Counted from the stretch's first letter, positions 1 to 12,041 are shown. The stretch: DNA of 64,000 nucleotides from Zopfochytrium polystomum (GCA_025765615.1 JAIVFJ010000077.1:124001-188000); one strand, 5' to 3'. Numbers and translations: made by a program. Notes: generated from the letters alone by a model not told the origin.

Positions 1-1451
1 TACTGGGGCCATGAAAGAGTTTCGTGCAAAGTGCAAGTTTGGGCTCACGGTGAGAGAGAGAAAAGGCATTCCTGACGAAGCGTGCATAGCGAAAATCTCA
101 CCCTGCCGGCAACTCAAACGAATCAGGGCACTGCGATTCAAAACCGGTACTCAGATCTCTGGTGCCTTTTGGATTGGTGTAACGAAGGTTGTGTTCTGAT
201 TTCTCCCCCTTTGCTTTGATTTTTGTCCACTGTTTCTGAAGGAAATGGTGGCTGTTGAATGGAAACAAATGTAATTGACTGCTTCCTTTTGGCCGGGACG
301 TGCAGGCTCGGTTGGCACAAGAGCAGCCTTTGAAAGGGAGATCGCCGGACCCTTGCGGCAAGGGCAGTCGTACAGCGCAAGCAACCGGGACATTGCACGG
401 GGCCGAGTTGAGAATCAAACAGTCTCGCCCCTTCTTTTCCTTTAACCTGCTCTGTTTCAACTCGGACATATAACCGACGCAGGAAGTCGCTGTTCGGTTT
501 CGGGACGCGGTGTTGTCCAGATTTCTATTGCGCCGGACAAAAAAGTGACGAAAAGCAATGATTGTTCCTCGTTCTGCGCCGTCGTACTGATGTCTCATTT
601 CCCCAAAACGTCGCCAGACTCATCGCAGACCAACGTTAGGAGATTTGCGCCTTTCAACGGCGTAATTGCAGCTGACTGCCTGTGCGTATCCCCCATATCC
701 TCCCCTCCCCCACTCTACAAAAAACCCCCCACCATTTGGTCAATAGTACCCAAGAAAGAGGACAAGGTCGTGTTCTGCCCCATGACGAAGCGTCAGGAGA
801 CTGCCTACCAAAAGTAAGCCATTTTCCGTTTCCCTTGTCGTTCCGTCACCTGCAAGTCGACCGGAAATTCTGAATTGCCTCGCGTTTGCTCGACAAATGC
901 TTTTCCCACGCCCCCGTCGCGATTCTCTGTCAACAAAAAAAATAGCATCCTTCATTCTCCGGACTTTCAGCTTTTGGCCAGAAAGGACGAACCGTGCGAC
1001 TGCGCAAAAGCGAGGTTTGTTCGGGGGAGTGTTCCCTAATTGTCACAGCAAGTGTTTTGAATGGGGAGACAGCGAACCCCACAGCGCCGATTTTAATTTA
1101 ACTGCACTTCTTCGCAACTCGACCCTACTTCCCTCACACAACACCTAACATTGTCTCTCTCTACAAAAATTCACCGACCCCGGGAGCAGAAATGACCCGC
1201 GACACAAGCGTGGCAAGTGCTGCTACCAGACGACTTCGACCGGGGAGCCGTTGCAAAAGCTGGTGCTGCCAGCGCTGGTGACGCTCCAAAAAGTTGCTAA
1301 TCATTTAGCCCTGATTATGCCTGGTGAAAGCCCATTCCTTTTTTTGTTCGTTGAACATTCCGGCCACAAAGGTTCCGTCTGGAAGCGAAATTGCCAAACG
1401 CCATCAACGGTAACCGTTCCAATCCTCTCCTTTCCTACCGCTTCGAAAAAC

Positions 1452-1491
<40 letters not shown>

Positions 1492-2023
1492 AAGATAAGT
1501 CCGACCCGAAGGAGAAGCAGCAAAAGGACGAAAAGCTCGTCAGTATTGCCTTTGGCGCGGAGGCCAGGCGATTCACGTATGATTACATGAACATGAGGGA
1601 CGCCAACAATTGCGGAAAGTGGAAGGTGTTTGGATTTTCAACGTCCCCCCGGTTCTACTTCTCCTTTGCAGTAACAACAAAGCACTCACCGACAACTCCT
1701 CCCCTCACCACCCTAGATCCTCGACGAGCTCCTCACCCTCTGGCACCAGCACGGGTCCAAGGTGCTCATCTTTTCGCACTCGCTCAAGCTGCTGGGGATG
1801 CTCGAGGAGATGGTGCGGCTACGCGGGTACGGGTTCCTGCGGATCGACGGGTCGATGACGGCCGCGGAGCGCGCCGACAGGGTCGAGCGGTTCAATGCGG
1901 ATGCCGCCGGCGGCGTGTTTGTGTTTTTGATCAGCGCGAGGGCGGGCGGCGTTGGGATTAATTTGACGGCTGCAAAGTGGGTGGGGAGTGGTTGGGGAGA
2001 GTCTGGTTCATACACACACACAC

Positions 2024-2084
<61 letters not shown>

Positions 2085-4043
2085 TACCACTTACAATCTC
2101 CTTTCCGCCCCGATCTCCCCAGTGTAGTCGTAATCTTTGACCCCAGCTGGAACCCCAGTCACGACCTGCAGGCTCAGGACAGGGCGTACCGCATTGGACA
2201 GGCGCGTGACGTTAGCGTCTTTCGCTTCATTGCTGCTGGGTCGATTGAGGAGATCGTCTACGGACGCCAGCTGTACAAACAGCAGCAGGCGAACATCGGT
2301 TACAATGCCAGCGAGGAACGGAGGCTGTTCGAAGGAATTGAAGGTCTTTTCTGCCGTTTCTTTTCTTATTTTAGTGGCGAAGTGTTTTTCAGACTCCACT
2401 GGAATGTTTTGCTCGAAACCCCTTTCGAAATTTTCAATTTTCTCCTTTTTTATTTGGGGCGACGCACTTCACCTAGGCGACGCCAAACGCAAGGGCGAGC
2501 TCTTTGGCATGGAGAACCTGCTCGCGTACGAATCCCGCTCCGAAGTGATCACCAAGCTCATCATCGACAAGGTCGACCGAGCCGAGGCCGACTATGTAGT
2601 CCGCGACCTTGCACACGTGGAAGACGAGCCAGATGATGATGGCGACGGCGACGGCGACGGCGGCGCGGCTGAGCGACCAGGAGTCGATGACGAGGACGAG
2701 GACGATGACGGTGGCGGCGAGCAAGACGACGGCGACGGCGAAGACGGTCGCGGCGGGAACGATGACGAGCGCAGCCGCGTTGGGACGACCGCGGCGTGTA
2801 AGCGGCGGAAACGGAAGGATGCAAAGGTCTGGCGCCTTGTTTCCACTCTCCTTCTTCTTGAGCCCCATCCCTCGCTCCTCTGCCACTGCGAAAATCGATG
2901 CCGGCACTAACACACACCTTTCAAACTTTTATAAAACAAAATGTTGTTCTTGAATGAAATCAAAATCAATTAGGTAGCAGCCATGACCGCAGACCCGGAC
3001 GAAGACCTTCCGACGCTCGAAATGAGATTTAAACGTTGGCGTCCAGTCTTTTTCTCTTTCCACTGTTGCCCGCTTTCGTTTCTGCTGACGGTGCCGCACC
3101 CCCATTAAACCCCCCCAAAATATCAGCAAGACCGCCCGCTCGTCAAAAGTCGTCGATGCAGCTTGAACGCGATCGAGTCGGTGGGTGACCGCGCTCCTCT
3201 GATTTGACCGATACTGCTCATCTGGCGGCACTACCCGCCAAATCCTTTCTTTTCCAACACGACTCGTTAAAACTTTACCCCCCGCTCAGCGGCCATTTTG
3301 CTCGGAAACGATGTCGAGTACACCCACGCCAACGCTGACGTCCTGGGATCAAGCAAGATCGAGCGGCAAATCACAGAGAATGCAAAAAAGGTGTGCTTCA
3401 ATCCGGCAACCGTCCGCTCAAACCCGCATCTTCCAACCTCACTCCCTGATTAATAAAGGCTGTGGAACTCGGGCTTGCGACGCAGCAGGTTGTGTTTGAG
3501 CCTCGCGATGGTGGCCGCGGCGGTGGACGGGAATCTGATGTGGACGACAGCGACGAGCGTATTGAGAGGTGAACTATCTTTTAATTTTTTTCTCTTGTAT
3601 TTTGCCCTTCTCGTTTTTGTTGCTCGCCACCCGAAGGAGAAACTATCATGTGCCCCAACACCCTGGTTCTCCGCTCAAATGGACGAAAACACCACTACGT
3701 CGCCCCCCTCCTCCACCCCAGCGAAATCACACCGGCGATGCGATCCCGCATCTTTGCCGAGATGGCGCGGTTCTATGGCATGCCCCGCGCCGAGTTTGCC
3801 GAGATAGTGCTCGATTGTTCGCGGGCGGAGCGCCAGGAGATGCTGGCAGAGTTTCGAGAAAAATACCACCGGGAGATGGCGGGGCGAGTAGAAGCGGAGG
3901 AGAACGTCGAGGAGGAGGAGACGGCGGTGGATGGGAACATGGATGAGGTGGCAGAGGCAGAGGAGGAGCGGGACGCGAGTCGACGGGCAAGCCGACGCGC
4001 CGTGCGACGTGAAGGAAAGCGGCGGCGGGGCCGAGGCCGTTGA
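1..4043 (+). CDS. ERCC6L2: ERCC6L2-type Snf2 family helicase, 5' truncated by the window
   Basis: Snf2/Rad54-type DNA translocase of the ERCC6L2 (Hebo) group, a nuclear protein that in animals works in DNA repair and end joining. The start lies upstream. Exons I can place: about 303-415 (GSVGTRAAF), one ending at 544 (RRTKK), 618-634, 747-813 (PKKEDKVVF), about 968-1014, 1190-1322 (CCYQTTSTGE), about 1495-1625, 1717-1976, 2123-2343, 2477-2826, 2974-3032, 3295-3390, 3459-3569 and 3636-4043. Helicase C motifs are visible: VLIFSHSLKLLGMLEEM, RIDGSMTAAER, FDPSWNPSHDLQAQDRAYRIGQ in part. After an acidic Asp/Gly-rich stretch come the VEYTHANADVLGSS segment and a HEBO-like C-terminal domain (IFAEMARFYGMPRAEFAEIV). 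Introns include a (CA)n(CT)n tract and a long A run. Family assignment is firm; several 5' and mid-gene boundaries are approximate. Confidence 0.85.
618..634 (+). other. 17-nt micro-exon of the ERCC6L2-type gene
   Basis: The preceding exon ends at 544 before GTGACG and the next begins at 747 after AATAG. Only the 17 bases between CCAG (ending 617) and GTTAGG (starting 635) restore the frame and supply residues LIADQ. Together with the neighbours they read RRTKK-LIADQL-PKKED, the order conserved in this helicase family. The splice-site reading is direct; its use in vivo is inferred. Confidence 0.7.
1450..1491 (+). repeat. Long poly(A) tract next to an ERCC6L2 exon
   Basis: An uninterrupted run of about 35 A lies between the intron donor near 1323 and the exon that starts near 1495. 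It probably forms the 3' end of the intron, giving an A-rich rather than pyrimidine-rich acceptor. Such runs are prone to length error in assemblies. Confidence 0.8.
1977..2122 (+). repeat. Intron with (CA)n(CT)n microsatellite
   Basis: This 146-nt intron of the ERCC6L2-type gene runs from GTGGGT to CCCCAG and holds a short CA run followed by about 25 CT repeats (roughly 2010-2082). Splicing AA to T gives Asn in TAAN-VVVIFDPSWNP, which matches the family. Confidence 0.8.
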
Positions 4044-4249
4044 TTTCTTGCAATATCTGGCTGGTATTTATATTATGGGCTTGGCCGCCCTCACCTCCGT
4101 CTCCCTACGCCAACAGTTTCTTTTGAATGACGCTGGCTTGAAGCGCCGCCTCAGAAGGAAAAAAAGACAGGACTGGACGTGTTCGGACGCACGGGTGCCA
4201 CACGTGCCTGGGTCACCCCAAACCTCACACAGCCAACGAACTGGCGCCG

Positions 4250-6755
4250 ATGGCGGCGAGAACAGGGACGGCTGCATGCGATTACGGCAATCGCTCCTCG
4301 ATGGTGGGCGGACCGATCGCGACAGAGGCGGTGGAGGCACAAGCAGCAGCCGCTGTTGCAGCGGCTACGGCGACGTCTGCTAATGCAACTGTGGAGGCCA
4401 CCGAAAGCGACAGCCACTTTCTTTACGAGCGCATCACGGATGCCATGCGCGAGACCGCAGCTCAGACAGTGGAGCAGTTGCAGCGAAACTACAAACTAAC
4501 AGACGACCCCGCTGGGCCCAGTGACCTGTGGGGCAGGAACTCACTGGAGCCCGATTCGCAACGTGAATACACAAAGCACTGGGATGGTGTGTGGCTTTTC
4601 TTTACCTTCTTCCGTCTCCATCCTCGGTTATCATTCTAATGACTCGTGGTCCCTGCTTGCACTAGGCTTGCGCAATTTTTGCATTTTCATTGGCGACTAC
4701 GAGTCCTTGATGATTCTCCAGAAAACCAGACAACTTCCAAGCTGCCCGGCCGTAAAGGCGGACACCGTTTACATGTACGTCAATTTCAAAGCTGGCGAAA
4801 GGGGCTCGGTCCTCCTCAATCCTGAGAGTAACGAACCAGTGCTCGTGGGTGGCGACCCGATAACGTGTGAGGGAACATGGCGCGATCTCCTCAACGTTGA
4901 GCAATTCCAGTCGGCCGTTTCGGTCCTCCACCGCGCTCGAGGGAACGACGGGAGCTACCATGAACCTTGTCGCCGGTGTCTCGCGGCAAAGATAAAATCC
5001 CGGACGGGCTGCGCGCGCCACGCAGGCGAGCCGAAGCTGTTTCGGACTGGAAACCCGTGCGAATCCGACAGTTTTCGAAGCATGGCGAAAGGCCTCAAGA
5101 AGAACATGGGGGACTATTTCCCGCACGGCGACAGCGCCCTCTCCCTTTTCGATCTTATTCGTATTCGGACTGCTCTGCTCCGCCGGGGGACCAGGGCGGA
5201 TCTGCAGTTGTGGGTTATGATCATCGTGTCCGTCAAGCTGTTTCTTCGGTCCGACGAGATTCTCGGCCTTGCGTTCGATTCGAACGCTGGGACTAGAAAT
5301 TACGTGTTCTGGGACTGCAGTTCGGTTAGCGGCGACGGCGCTCTGGACGTTCTCGCTTTCAGTATCCGGGGAAAGTGCGACCGGGCCCCAACCACCCTGC
5401 TTCTGTATCGTGACGACCAGTTTCCTGAGCTTTGCCCAATCCGCGCAATCTTGCAGTACGTGCATGAATGCCACGTAAAAAGAGGGTACCTGTTCCCACA
5501 AACAGATGTGCTTGACAAACTGACGGCCGAAGGCGACGGATATTGCCCGACCGCGGTTCCTTTCGAAGATTTCCACAACGCATTGACGGGGATCTGCCAT
5601 CAGGTGCTCGATCGGCCGGCAAGCATTGGCACCCACACCTTGCTGAAGACTGCATATTTTCTGGCTGTATGGACAGGAGCGAAAGAAACGCCCTTACGTC
5701 ACGCGGCAAGGCACGCAACCACAACGATTGCTATCCGCTTCATGATGGATGCACCCGGCCAGCTAGTACTGGTGAAGCGCAGCCCCGAACACGCTGCCGT
5801 GCTCCAGCGCCTGCCAGATTGGACATCGCCGTTGGTGTTCGACATATCGACGGCGCAAACCTTCTTAACCCGCCCTCCGACCGAAGATCTGCACCACGCT
5901 GCCTGCCATTTTATGCGATTGTGCGGGCGCCACACGCGTACTATTAAGCCCACCACCTTTGAAATCGCGGAGGATTGCACGCGGTATCGCGGAACCAGCG
6001 TCGACCGGAGCGAACTGGAGCGTGCGATGCACGCGGTCCCAGAGTACAGGATGTGGAGCTTTTTCACCGCAGTGGACGCTTGCATTCCCGAGGCTTTTTC
6101 TCTCTTCCAACCCGCCAGCGCGGCGACGGCCGCCGCTTTGGCGAACGCAACCCCACCGCGTGCGCCCTCGACAACATCTGCCGCAGCGAGTTCGACCGCT
6201 GCAGCGCTGCCAGCGCAATCGACGGCGGCCGTGGCTGTGAAGGTTGAAGGGATGACGGGTCCAACCTCAGCGAACGCGTTCACAGCAGCCTCAGTCGACG
6301 CAGCGACGCGCGCACATGAGTCAGGTGTCGACGCGGCCGATCGGCCAGCCACGGTGTTGAAACGCACGTACGACGAAACGCAAGGCGACGCGGTGGGCGA
6401 AAGCTTGCCGCCAAAGAAGCAGCGGCGCGGCGGCGACATTGCGCTGCGAAGCCGGCCGGCGCTGGCCGCCGCGCGCGGGACCGCGGCGATCCTCGACGCC
6501 GTGCTCGCTCTCGACGACGAAGTCCAGCAGCTGGGCAACAAGCGGAGCCTGATTGTCGACAAGGACCGCCAGTGCTACCTGCGCACGGCGGCCGTGCGGA
6601 GCTGCTTCCGCAACCACTTTGGCGGCTCGAAGGACGCGTTTGTGCGGCGAGCGGTCGGGATCAGCGTTTCTGGGTTTGGGAAAAAGTGTCTGGGGTTGGG
6701 TGAGGTTTGCGGGTACGGCGGAACCGAGGTTGTGGTAAAGGCGGATGTGACGTGA
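4250..6755 (+). CDS. Crypton-like tyrosine recombinase with altered catalytic residues
   Basis: Two exons, 4250-4586 and 4666-6755, joined across a 79-nt GT-AG intron, encode 808 aa. Upstream in-frame starts cannot be excluded. The middle resembles the tyrosine recombinase fold of Crypton-type elements: box I Arg at residue ~307 (LFLRSDEILGL), a candidate beta-hairpin Lys (SIRGKCDRAP), and a box II/nucleophile region around 436-475 (THTLLKTAYF ... ARHATTTIAIRFMMDA). The histidines at 436 and 462 keep the canonical 26-residue spacing, but the box II Arg is Leu (439) and the nucleophile Tyr position is Phe (471). A Cys-rich segment (PCRRCLAAK) lies before the core. After an Ala/Thr-rich linker comes a C-terminal conserved-looking block (VRSCFRNHFGGSKDAF). 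The frame is intact and GC-rich like the flanking genes. It may be a domesticated recombinase; flanking transposon ends were not found. Confidence 0.75.
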
Positions 6756-7406
6756 ATGGGAGGGATAATCAGAACCAAAAGAAAACCAAATAATTAGGGT
6801 TGTTACTGAAATTGACGGCAACCTCCAAGCCGTGTCGGGCCGTTGCGCATCTTGAGCTCCCTCAACAACAAGGAGAACGCCCCACGCCGCTAGCCGAAAA
6901 AAAAAATTCGTTCAGCTTGGAAACAAAACAAAAAAACAACTTTTATCTCATTCTTTTTTTTTTTTTTTTTCCTTCGCCTTTTTTTTTTTTTTTTTTTTTG
7001 TGGCCTCGGTCCAGCCGGTGCAGTCCAGGTATTTGGCTAAAAACCAGTTCGTGGCTTTGATGTGAATCCTTGGTCCTCTCTAATTGTCCTTTCCATGGTC
7101 TGTCCCCTGGTCTCCGGAATGGAAATTCTGTCTCCACCAGTCACATTTGGCTGGCTCTGTTAAAAAAAACCATGCCTAAGCCACTCCACGGTCAATATCA
7201 CAGCATTTAGCGCTGTGCGAGTGCTTGATAAAGTCCCAAGGTTTCGATTCACAGGCTGTACACTGCATAATTGTGTGTGCTTTAAAGTCACCATTTGATC
7301 GGATATTAATCTCATCTTTACTCACATGCTCCTTGGAGTTTCAGCCACATCAGCATTTTGCAGCAGCGTGTCATTTTCTCCCAGCTGGAATTTAACACAT
7401 TGTGTA
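6756..7406. other. Intergenic, T-rich; no gene seen
   Basis: It contains A-rich and T-rich homopolymers (two T runs at about 6954-6999) and no convincing ORF or RNA gene. The stretch after 7000 looks like old repeat sequence. Confidence 0.6.
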
Positions 7407-8049
7407 TGTTGAGATTTGAACCTAGGAAGCCAGCTTCCTATGTCGACGGCAGCCTCGTCGCCGATGCGACTTACAATAATTTGGGTAAGCTGAAAGGCCT
7501 GATCTGAATCCAATGAAAAGAGTTAGGTGGAGACAGCGGTGATTCTAGCTTTGCTTTCCTAGGCTTTTCCAGCGAGGATAATGCGATGAGAATCACACTC
7601 AATTGGTTCAGAGAAATGTTGAACCAGGGCAGCTCACAGCAGCTCCAGGTCACCTGACTTTTGTCTGAACCAATGTTGAACCATGGACTGGTTGATTTGA
7701 AATGCCCCTAATGATTTCAAATCATCTTTCCTCTGTGGGAAGACTGATCACTGGACACAGACCTCTGGACAGACCTTTTGGTTGATTTGAAATGCTCCTG
7801 AAGATTTCAAATCATTTTCCCCTCTCTGTGGGGAGACCAGTTGCTTGCACACAGGGCTCCACACAGAGCTTGGTTGATTTGAAATGCTCTGAATATTTCA
7901 AATCACCGTCCCTCTGTGGGAAGGGGTTTACAACACCTCCCCAGAACAAAGTCCTGTCTGAGGCAGTTTGCAACTTGTTCAGATGGGCAAAACAGGAAAA
8001 CTGGTCAACCTCCCTGCAGGAGTATAAATTGGGCAGAGTTTTCCAAGAG
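7407..8049 (+). repeat. Truncated copy of the TGTTGA...TCAACA LTR family
   Basis: It begins TGTTGAGATTTGAACC and matches the start of the element at 51688. It continues through the tandem ~90-bp hairpin modules (GATTTGAAAT, ~10-nt loop, ATTTCAAATC) at about 7690-7915, and stops matching near 8049, after the segment ending GGGCAGAGTTTTC. The 3' end of the repeat is missing. Confidence 0.75.
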
Positions 8050-9115
8050 TAGCAGGTTCTTTATCGGCTATCGGTTCGCTCTTCATAGGTTCAGGGTCTT
8101 GCCAGTATGTCGCAACTGATGGCTGGAATGTCTCTCACCCATTTACTGCACAACTGGCCCAAGAACGGGATACATGGTGGGCAGGAGATGGGACTGTCTC
8201 TACACTTGGTGAAGGTGGAGCAGTCTGTCCACATGGGGCCTAGTGGAAGTGTGGTAAACGTGGTGGCCTCACGAAGGGGTTGAAGTTCTGTTCTGATGTT
8301 GATTTGGAGTGCGACTAGAGGCAGCAAGTGACTTAGTCTCTTTTGGAGTGTACAGCGGTACGGAGCATAATGCAAAATGTGAAGCTGAAACTGACTATTG
8401 AGCCAGGCTATTTATATCTGGCGGATTTGTCTTGTGTCTTATATCTGGCGGATTTGTCTTGTGTCACCATGAAGGGGTGACATTGGTGACTGGGTTGTAG
8501 ATAGAGCAATCATCCAGATGGTCCCTCTGATGGGGCCTTGACGTGGCAGAGATGACTGCGGGGGACAAGCGCGGCGTGTCTCGCCAATTTGCTGTGCCAC
8601 AGGACCGATGAAGGGGATACCCTGTGGGCAACAGAGGAGTTTGTGGCTGCAGGCAACAGACAAGTACATCTGTCTCTTCAACAGTGAATGTATCATCTGG
8701 CAAAGGTCTGGACTACGTGAGGAGCAGATAAGGATTCTGGCCGTTAAGAAAGTTTCGGCAATTGGCGCGAAACTGGGCCTCGGTTTGCGCCGGCTTTACA
8801 CAAGCTTTAACCCGAAACTCCCGGTCCGCGCGACATTAGCAAAAAGGAGGGGGGGAAAAAGTCCTGTTGGATCCCCACTGTTTTTTTTTTTTTTTTTGTT
8901 TTCAACAAGCGGGTCATCGAAAATACAGAAAATTTTTAATTTAGGTGTATTTCCCCAAACAACTCCTTGCAGAGACCTTCCGCTGCAAAAAAGCCAACGT
9001 CATCGTGTTTGTCTGGTTATTTGTCAGGTTGATAGGTAAAAGCTGAAGTAACAGCAGTTTGAATTAATCCGTCGCGGAATTTTGTCTCGGTACCGAAAGG
9101 GTTATTTGTCTTCTT

Positions 9116-9150
<35 letters not shown>

Positions 9151-9550
9151 CAGGTGCACCTGATGTGGAAAAGCAGCTGAGTCGATTGCTCCCAAAATCA
9201 GTGGGGTTGCCTTGTGGGAATAAAAAATTTTCTGACTGCATCTGATTTTGAATTTGAACTCGCACTGTGTATGAAGTTTTTTTTCGGGTCAATACAGAGT
9301 CCCTTCAAATCCGTCTGGCTCACGAGGTGAAGGTAGTGAGAGATGGTACACGGTGCTCCTCTTAAGGGGCTGTTTTGGGAATGCAGCTGGCCCCACCAGC
9401 AACTGCTCGCTCTGTGTTGGAGTGCTGGCTGCGGAGGCGACGACGACAGCGGCAGCAATGGCAGCCGCATCGTCGTCCCCCCCCCCCCCCCCCCCCTCTT
9501 GTCCCTGCGAGGGTGTTGGTGGCCGCACTCAGCGCAGCCCCCAACACCTG
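8050..9550. other. Repeat-derived intergenic stretch
   Basis: It holds a 23-bp tandem duplication (about 8418-8463, TATCTGGCGGATTTGTCTTGTG), a T run at 8880-8897, a T run at about 9117-9150 and a C run at about 9478-9496. Short ORFs on the minus strand (8091-8375 and 8439-8696) look like diverged versions of each other but have no recognisable domain. Confidence 0.5.
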
Positions 9551-9555
9551 AGTGT

Positions 9556-9860
9556 TTGATCTATGAGTGCCTGCCTCAGTCCTATTGCTGTGAGAGCAAG
9601 ATGTGTGAGTACAAGTGTGATGTGATAAAGCCTGGTGGTTGAGTGATCATGCTGATGCAGCCCAGTGGGGTGTGTGTACAATTGTCTGTGTTTCCGCGTG
9701 CGAGTTCCCAACTGGCGACCTTCTGACCCCTACACAGTCGACACTCTTCTCTCTCCTGCCCTCGTCACTGGCGAAGGCGAGTGCTCCCTCAGCTCCACAC
9801 GGTGAGGGGAACTCGCTGTCTGTCCCACTGCACTACTAACCACTCCTATTGTGTTTGAGA
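9556..9860 (+). repeat. SINE-like repeat, copy 1
   Basis: It shares an order of matching blocks with 42870-43275 (CAGTCCT..TGCTGT, CCTTCTGACCCCTACA, GTCACTGGCGA, GGTGAGGGG..CTG, TGTCC.CCGCAC). A B-box-like GCGAGTTCCC sits at about 9699. A tRNA origin is inferred from that box only. Confidence 0.45.
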
Positions 9861-10356
9861 AAAGGTTCTTTGCAAGATAAAACCCCCTGTTGTCCTCTTC
9901 TCTCTTTATTACGAGGTGTGTTGTGCTCTCAGGAGTGCCTTTGCATTTCCCCTCACACCACCCCACGCCCACATGAGCTGAATGTTCATTCCTTTGTGTT
10001 TGAGACCCTGTTAGACAGATCAGTAGGGATACTTCATGGACTAGGCAAGTGGTAGGGTTGACAACATCCCAATAAAGTTAGTTTCAACCTATTATTTGCT
10101 TTCCTTCACTCTGGGGCCCAGATCCTTGGGTCAAAGGAGTGAGTATAGTCTCATCCAGGTGTGCGACGCTTGTTGGAACCCACTTGGTCCGTACCGGCAA
10201 AACGACTAAGGTGGGTGCGACTTTGTAATGCAGTGGACAGCGGCAAAGACAGACAAGACAAATCCAATTAAGAGATACAAATAGACAAATGGAACAGACA
10301 TTGTAAATGTACTCTTTGACAAATTCCCGGACTATGTGATGAACAGACATAATAGC

Positions 10357-10405
10357 ACACTGGTTAGCAGGCGCTAAGAACTGGGATTCGAATCCCTGCC
10401 AGTGT
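10357..10405 (+). pseudogene. Degenerate tRNA-like fold
   Basis: ACACTGG at 10357-10363 can pair with CCAGTGT at 10399-10405. Just inside is a palindromic T-arm-like GGGATTCGAATCCC. A normal anticodon arm is absent, so a functional tRNA is unlikely. It may be a tRNA relic or part of a SINE. Confidence 0.4.
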
Positions 10406-10634
10406 AATGCTGTTGACCAGCGTTGATCTAAGTGTGCATGCCTTTTAGTAAGTCCACAGAGGTGCCTCAGCTTCCTTACTGTAATGACAGATCTGCTGTT
10501 GGACCCAGCCAGCGCCGCGCACGGCCTGGGCTTCATAGGAAGAGTCAAATTACAAACTAGAAAATGCCGTCGGTTCCACTAAAGGTTAGAATATTGCTAT
10601 AAATAATTTTTTGTTTGTGTGAGGAATATTGATG

Positions 10635-10718
10635 CCGACCATAGCTCAGTTGGAAGAGCGCATGACTGTAATGGATTCTGAAATCATGAGGTCCCCAGTT
10701 CGAACCTGGGTGGTCGGA
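10635..10718 (+). tRNA. tRNA-Tyr (GTA) with 11-nt intron
   Basis: The acceptor stem CCGACCA pairs with TGGTCGG, followed by discriminator A. The D arm is TAGCTCAGTTGGAAGAGC and the T arm CCCAGTTCGAACCTGGG. The anticodon stem CATGA/TCATG frames CTGTAA, then an intron of about 11 nt (TGGATTCTGAA) at the canonical 37/38 position. Removing the intron leaves a 73-nt tRNA. Introns are usual in eukaryotic tRNA-Tyr. Confidence 0.95.
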
Positions 10719-12041
10719 CTTTTCCTTTGTTGCTGTGAAGCAGCTTTCTGTTCTCAATACCCGACGTTTCGGGGATTTTTTTTACAGACTGCTGATTGTG
10801 CGCTGGACAAACCTATCCCAAAAGGAAGGACACAAACTAGCCCGCCAATCACGCTCCTTGTCTCTCAGTTTCAAACCGTGAGCAAATAGAGGGTACCTTT
10901 TGCTCGTGTTTTGGAGCAGAATCGTTAATCATGGAGGATACTGTGGACTTTGCCGGGGTTGGAGCCGAAAGGAAGGGTACAGAGATGGCAGCGTTCTCAT
11001 TGAGGATAAACACGACTCCTTACCAGTGAAGTCTCCTATCCACTCCACACATGGTGACAGGTTTTTGGGGAGGCACTCACCGATACAACAACCTGAAAAG
11101 GAGATATGAAGGACACAAAAACAGGGCTGTCCAAGTGGAAGTCTTACTGATTGTCTTGAGTTGAGAGTCTTAGTATAGTGCGGGACACCAAGAATATTCA
11201 AAAAATTTACTAAAAATATGAACTACTCCCGCACAACTGCTTCCCTCCCCAATCTGCTCCTTCGCTTTCTTGCAGTCAATGAAAGCTCTGATGGTTGCAA
11301 AAAGAAACTATCCTCAATCTCACTGACCACTGTCAGGTGACAGAAAGGCATCCAGACTTGATCTGGGACACAGTACTGTTAATCAAATCGGAAAAAGCAA
11401 GCCTCCTGAGGCACCCATCAAAGTAGCAGGCCATCCACTGAAGCTAGTGAAAAGCTCTTATGTGTGATGCAAATTAAATATGGAAAGGAGAAAATTGCAA
11501 CACGTCATGCAGGTTGGACTCTGCAAGAAATAAGACTGGCTCTATCTCCCACACGCGGCAACCCGTTTAAACTTTGCTCAGCACTCAAGAACCGGCTGCA
11601 GAAAAAGCACCTCATTTGGTCTGAACTGCTCAGCCTATCTGTGATAAATCTCTGGATAACCATGACGAAGTTTGGCAGTGTTTGCGCTGTTGGGACGATT
11701 GCTCAGAGGTGGCGACGGCGCTCGTCCGGTGCAACCAGCGGTTGCCTTCCGTTTCTTCCAGTTTTGAGGGGTTTCGCTGGATATTGGGCCGGGTAGGAAT
11801 GTCAGAGTTTTCCGTCGTTTAGGTTCCGCGGGAAGCCGGAGTATTACACAGTATTAAACCAATTGAGCACCTTTTCGCCAGATTGTATTCACTCTTTTTC
11901 CTCCACGTGGCACTTCTAGGGAGCCAGACTAATAAGGAGGGGTTCCGCGCCGATTACCAAGCATCATTCAGGTTTTCGTGCCACTGTCAGCTCCTCTCGC
12001 TCTCTCCTGACAGCGTGACGACGGGGGAGCAACGGAGAATA
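10719..12041. other. Intergenic; no gene seen
   Basis: No ORF here has a recognisable domain or codon pattern of a gene. An ORF at 11464-11796 is unsupported. The 3' UTR of the minus-strand PPCS gene probably reaches into the right end. Confidence 0.5.

Noticed and set aside
98..598. 166-aa minus-strand ORF
   Set aside because: It lies opposite ERCC6L2 exons and introns whose plus-strand translation matches the helicase family.
1713..2090. Minus-strand ORF with Arg-Glu repeats
   Set aside because: It is the complement of a CT microsatellite and an ERCC6L2 exon; no independent coding signal.
10357..10405. Functional tRNA gene
   Set aside because: Acceptor-like and T-arm-like pairs are present but there is no anticodon arm in the 49-nt fold.
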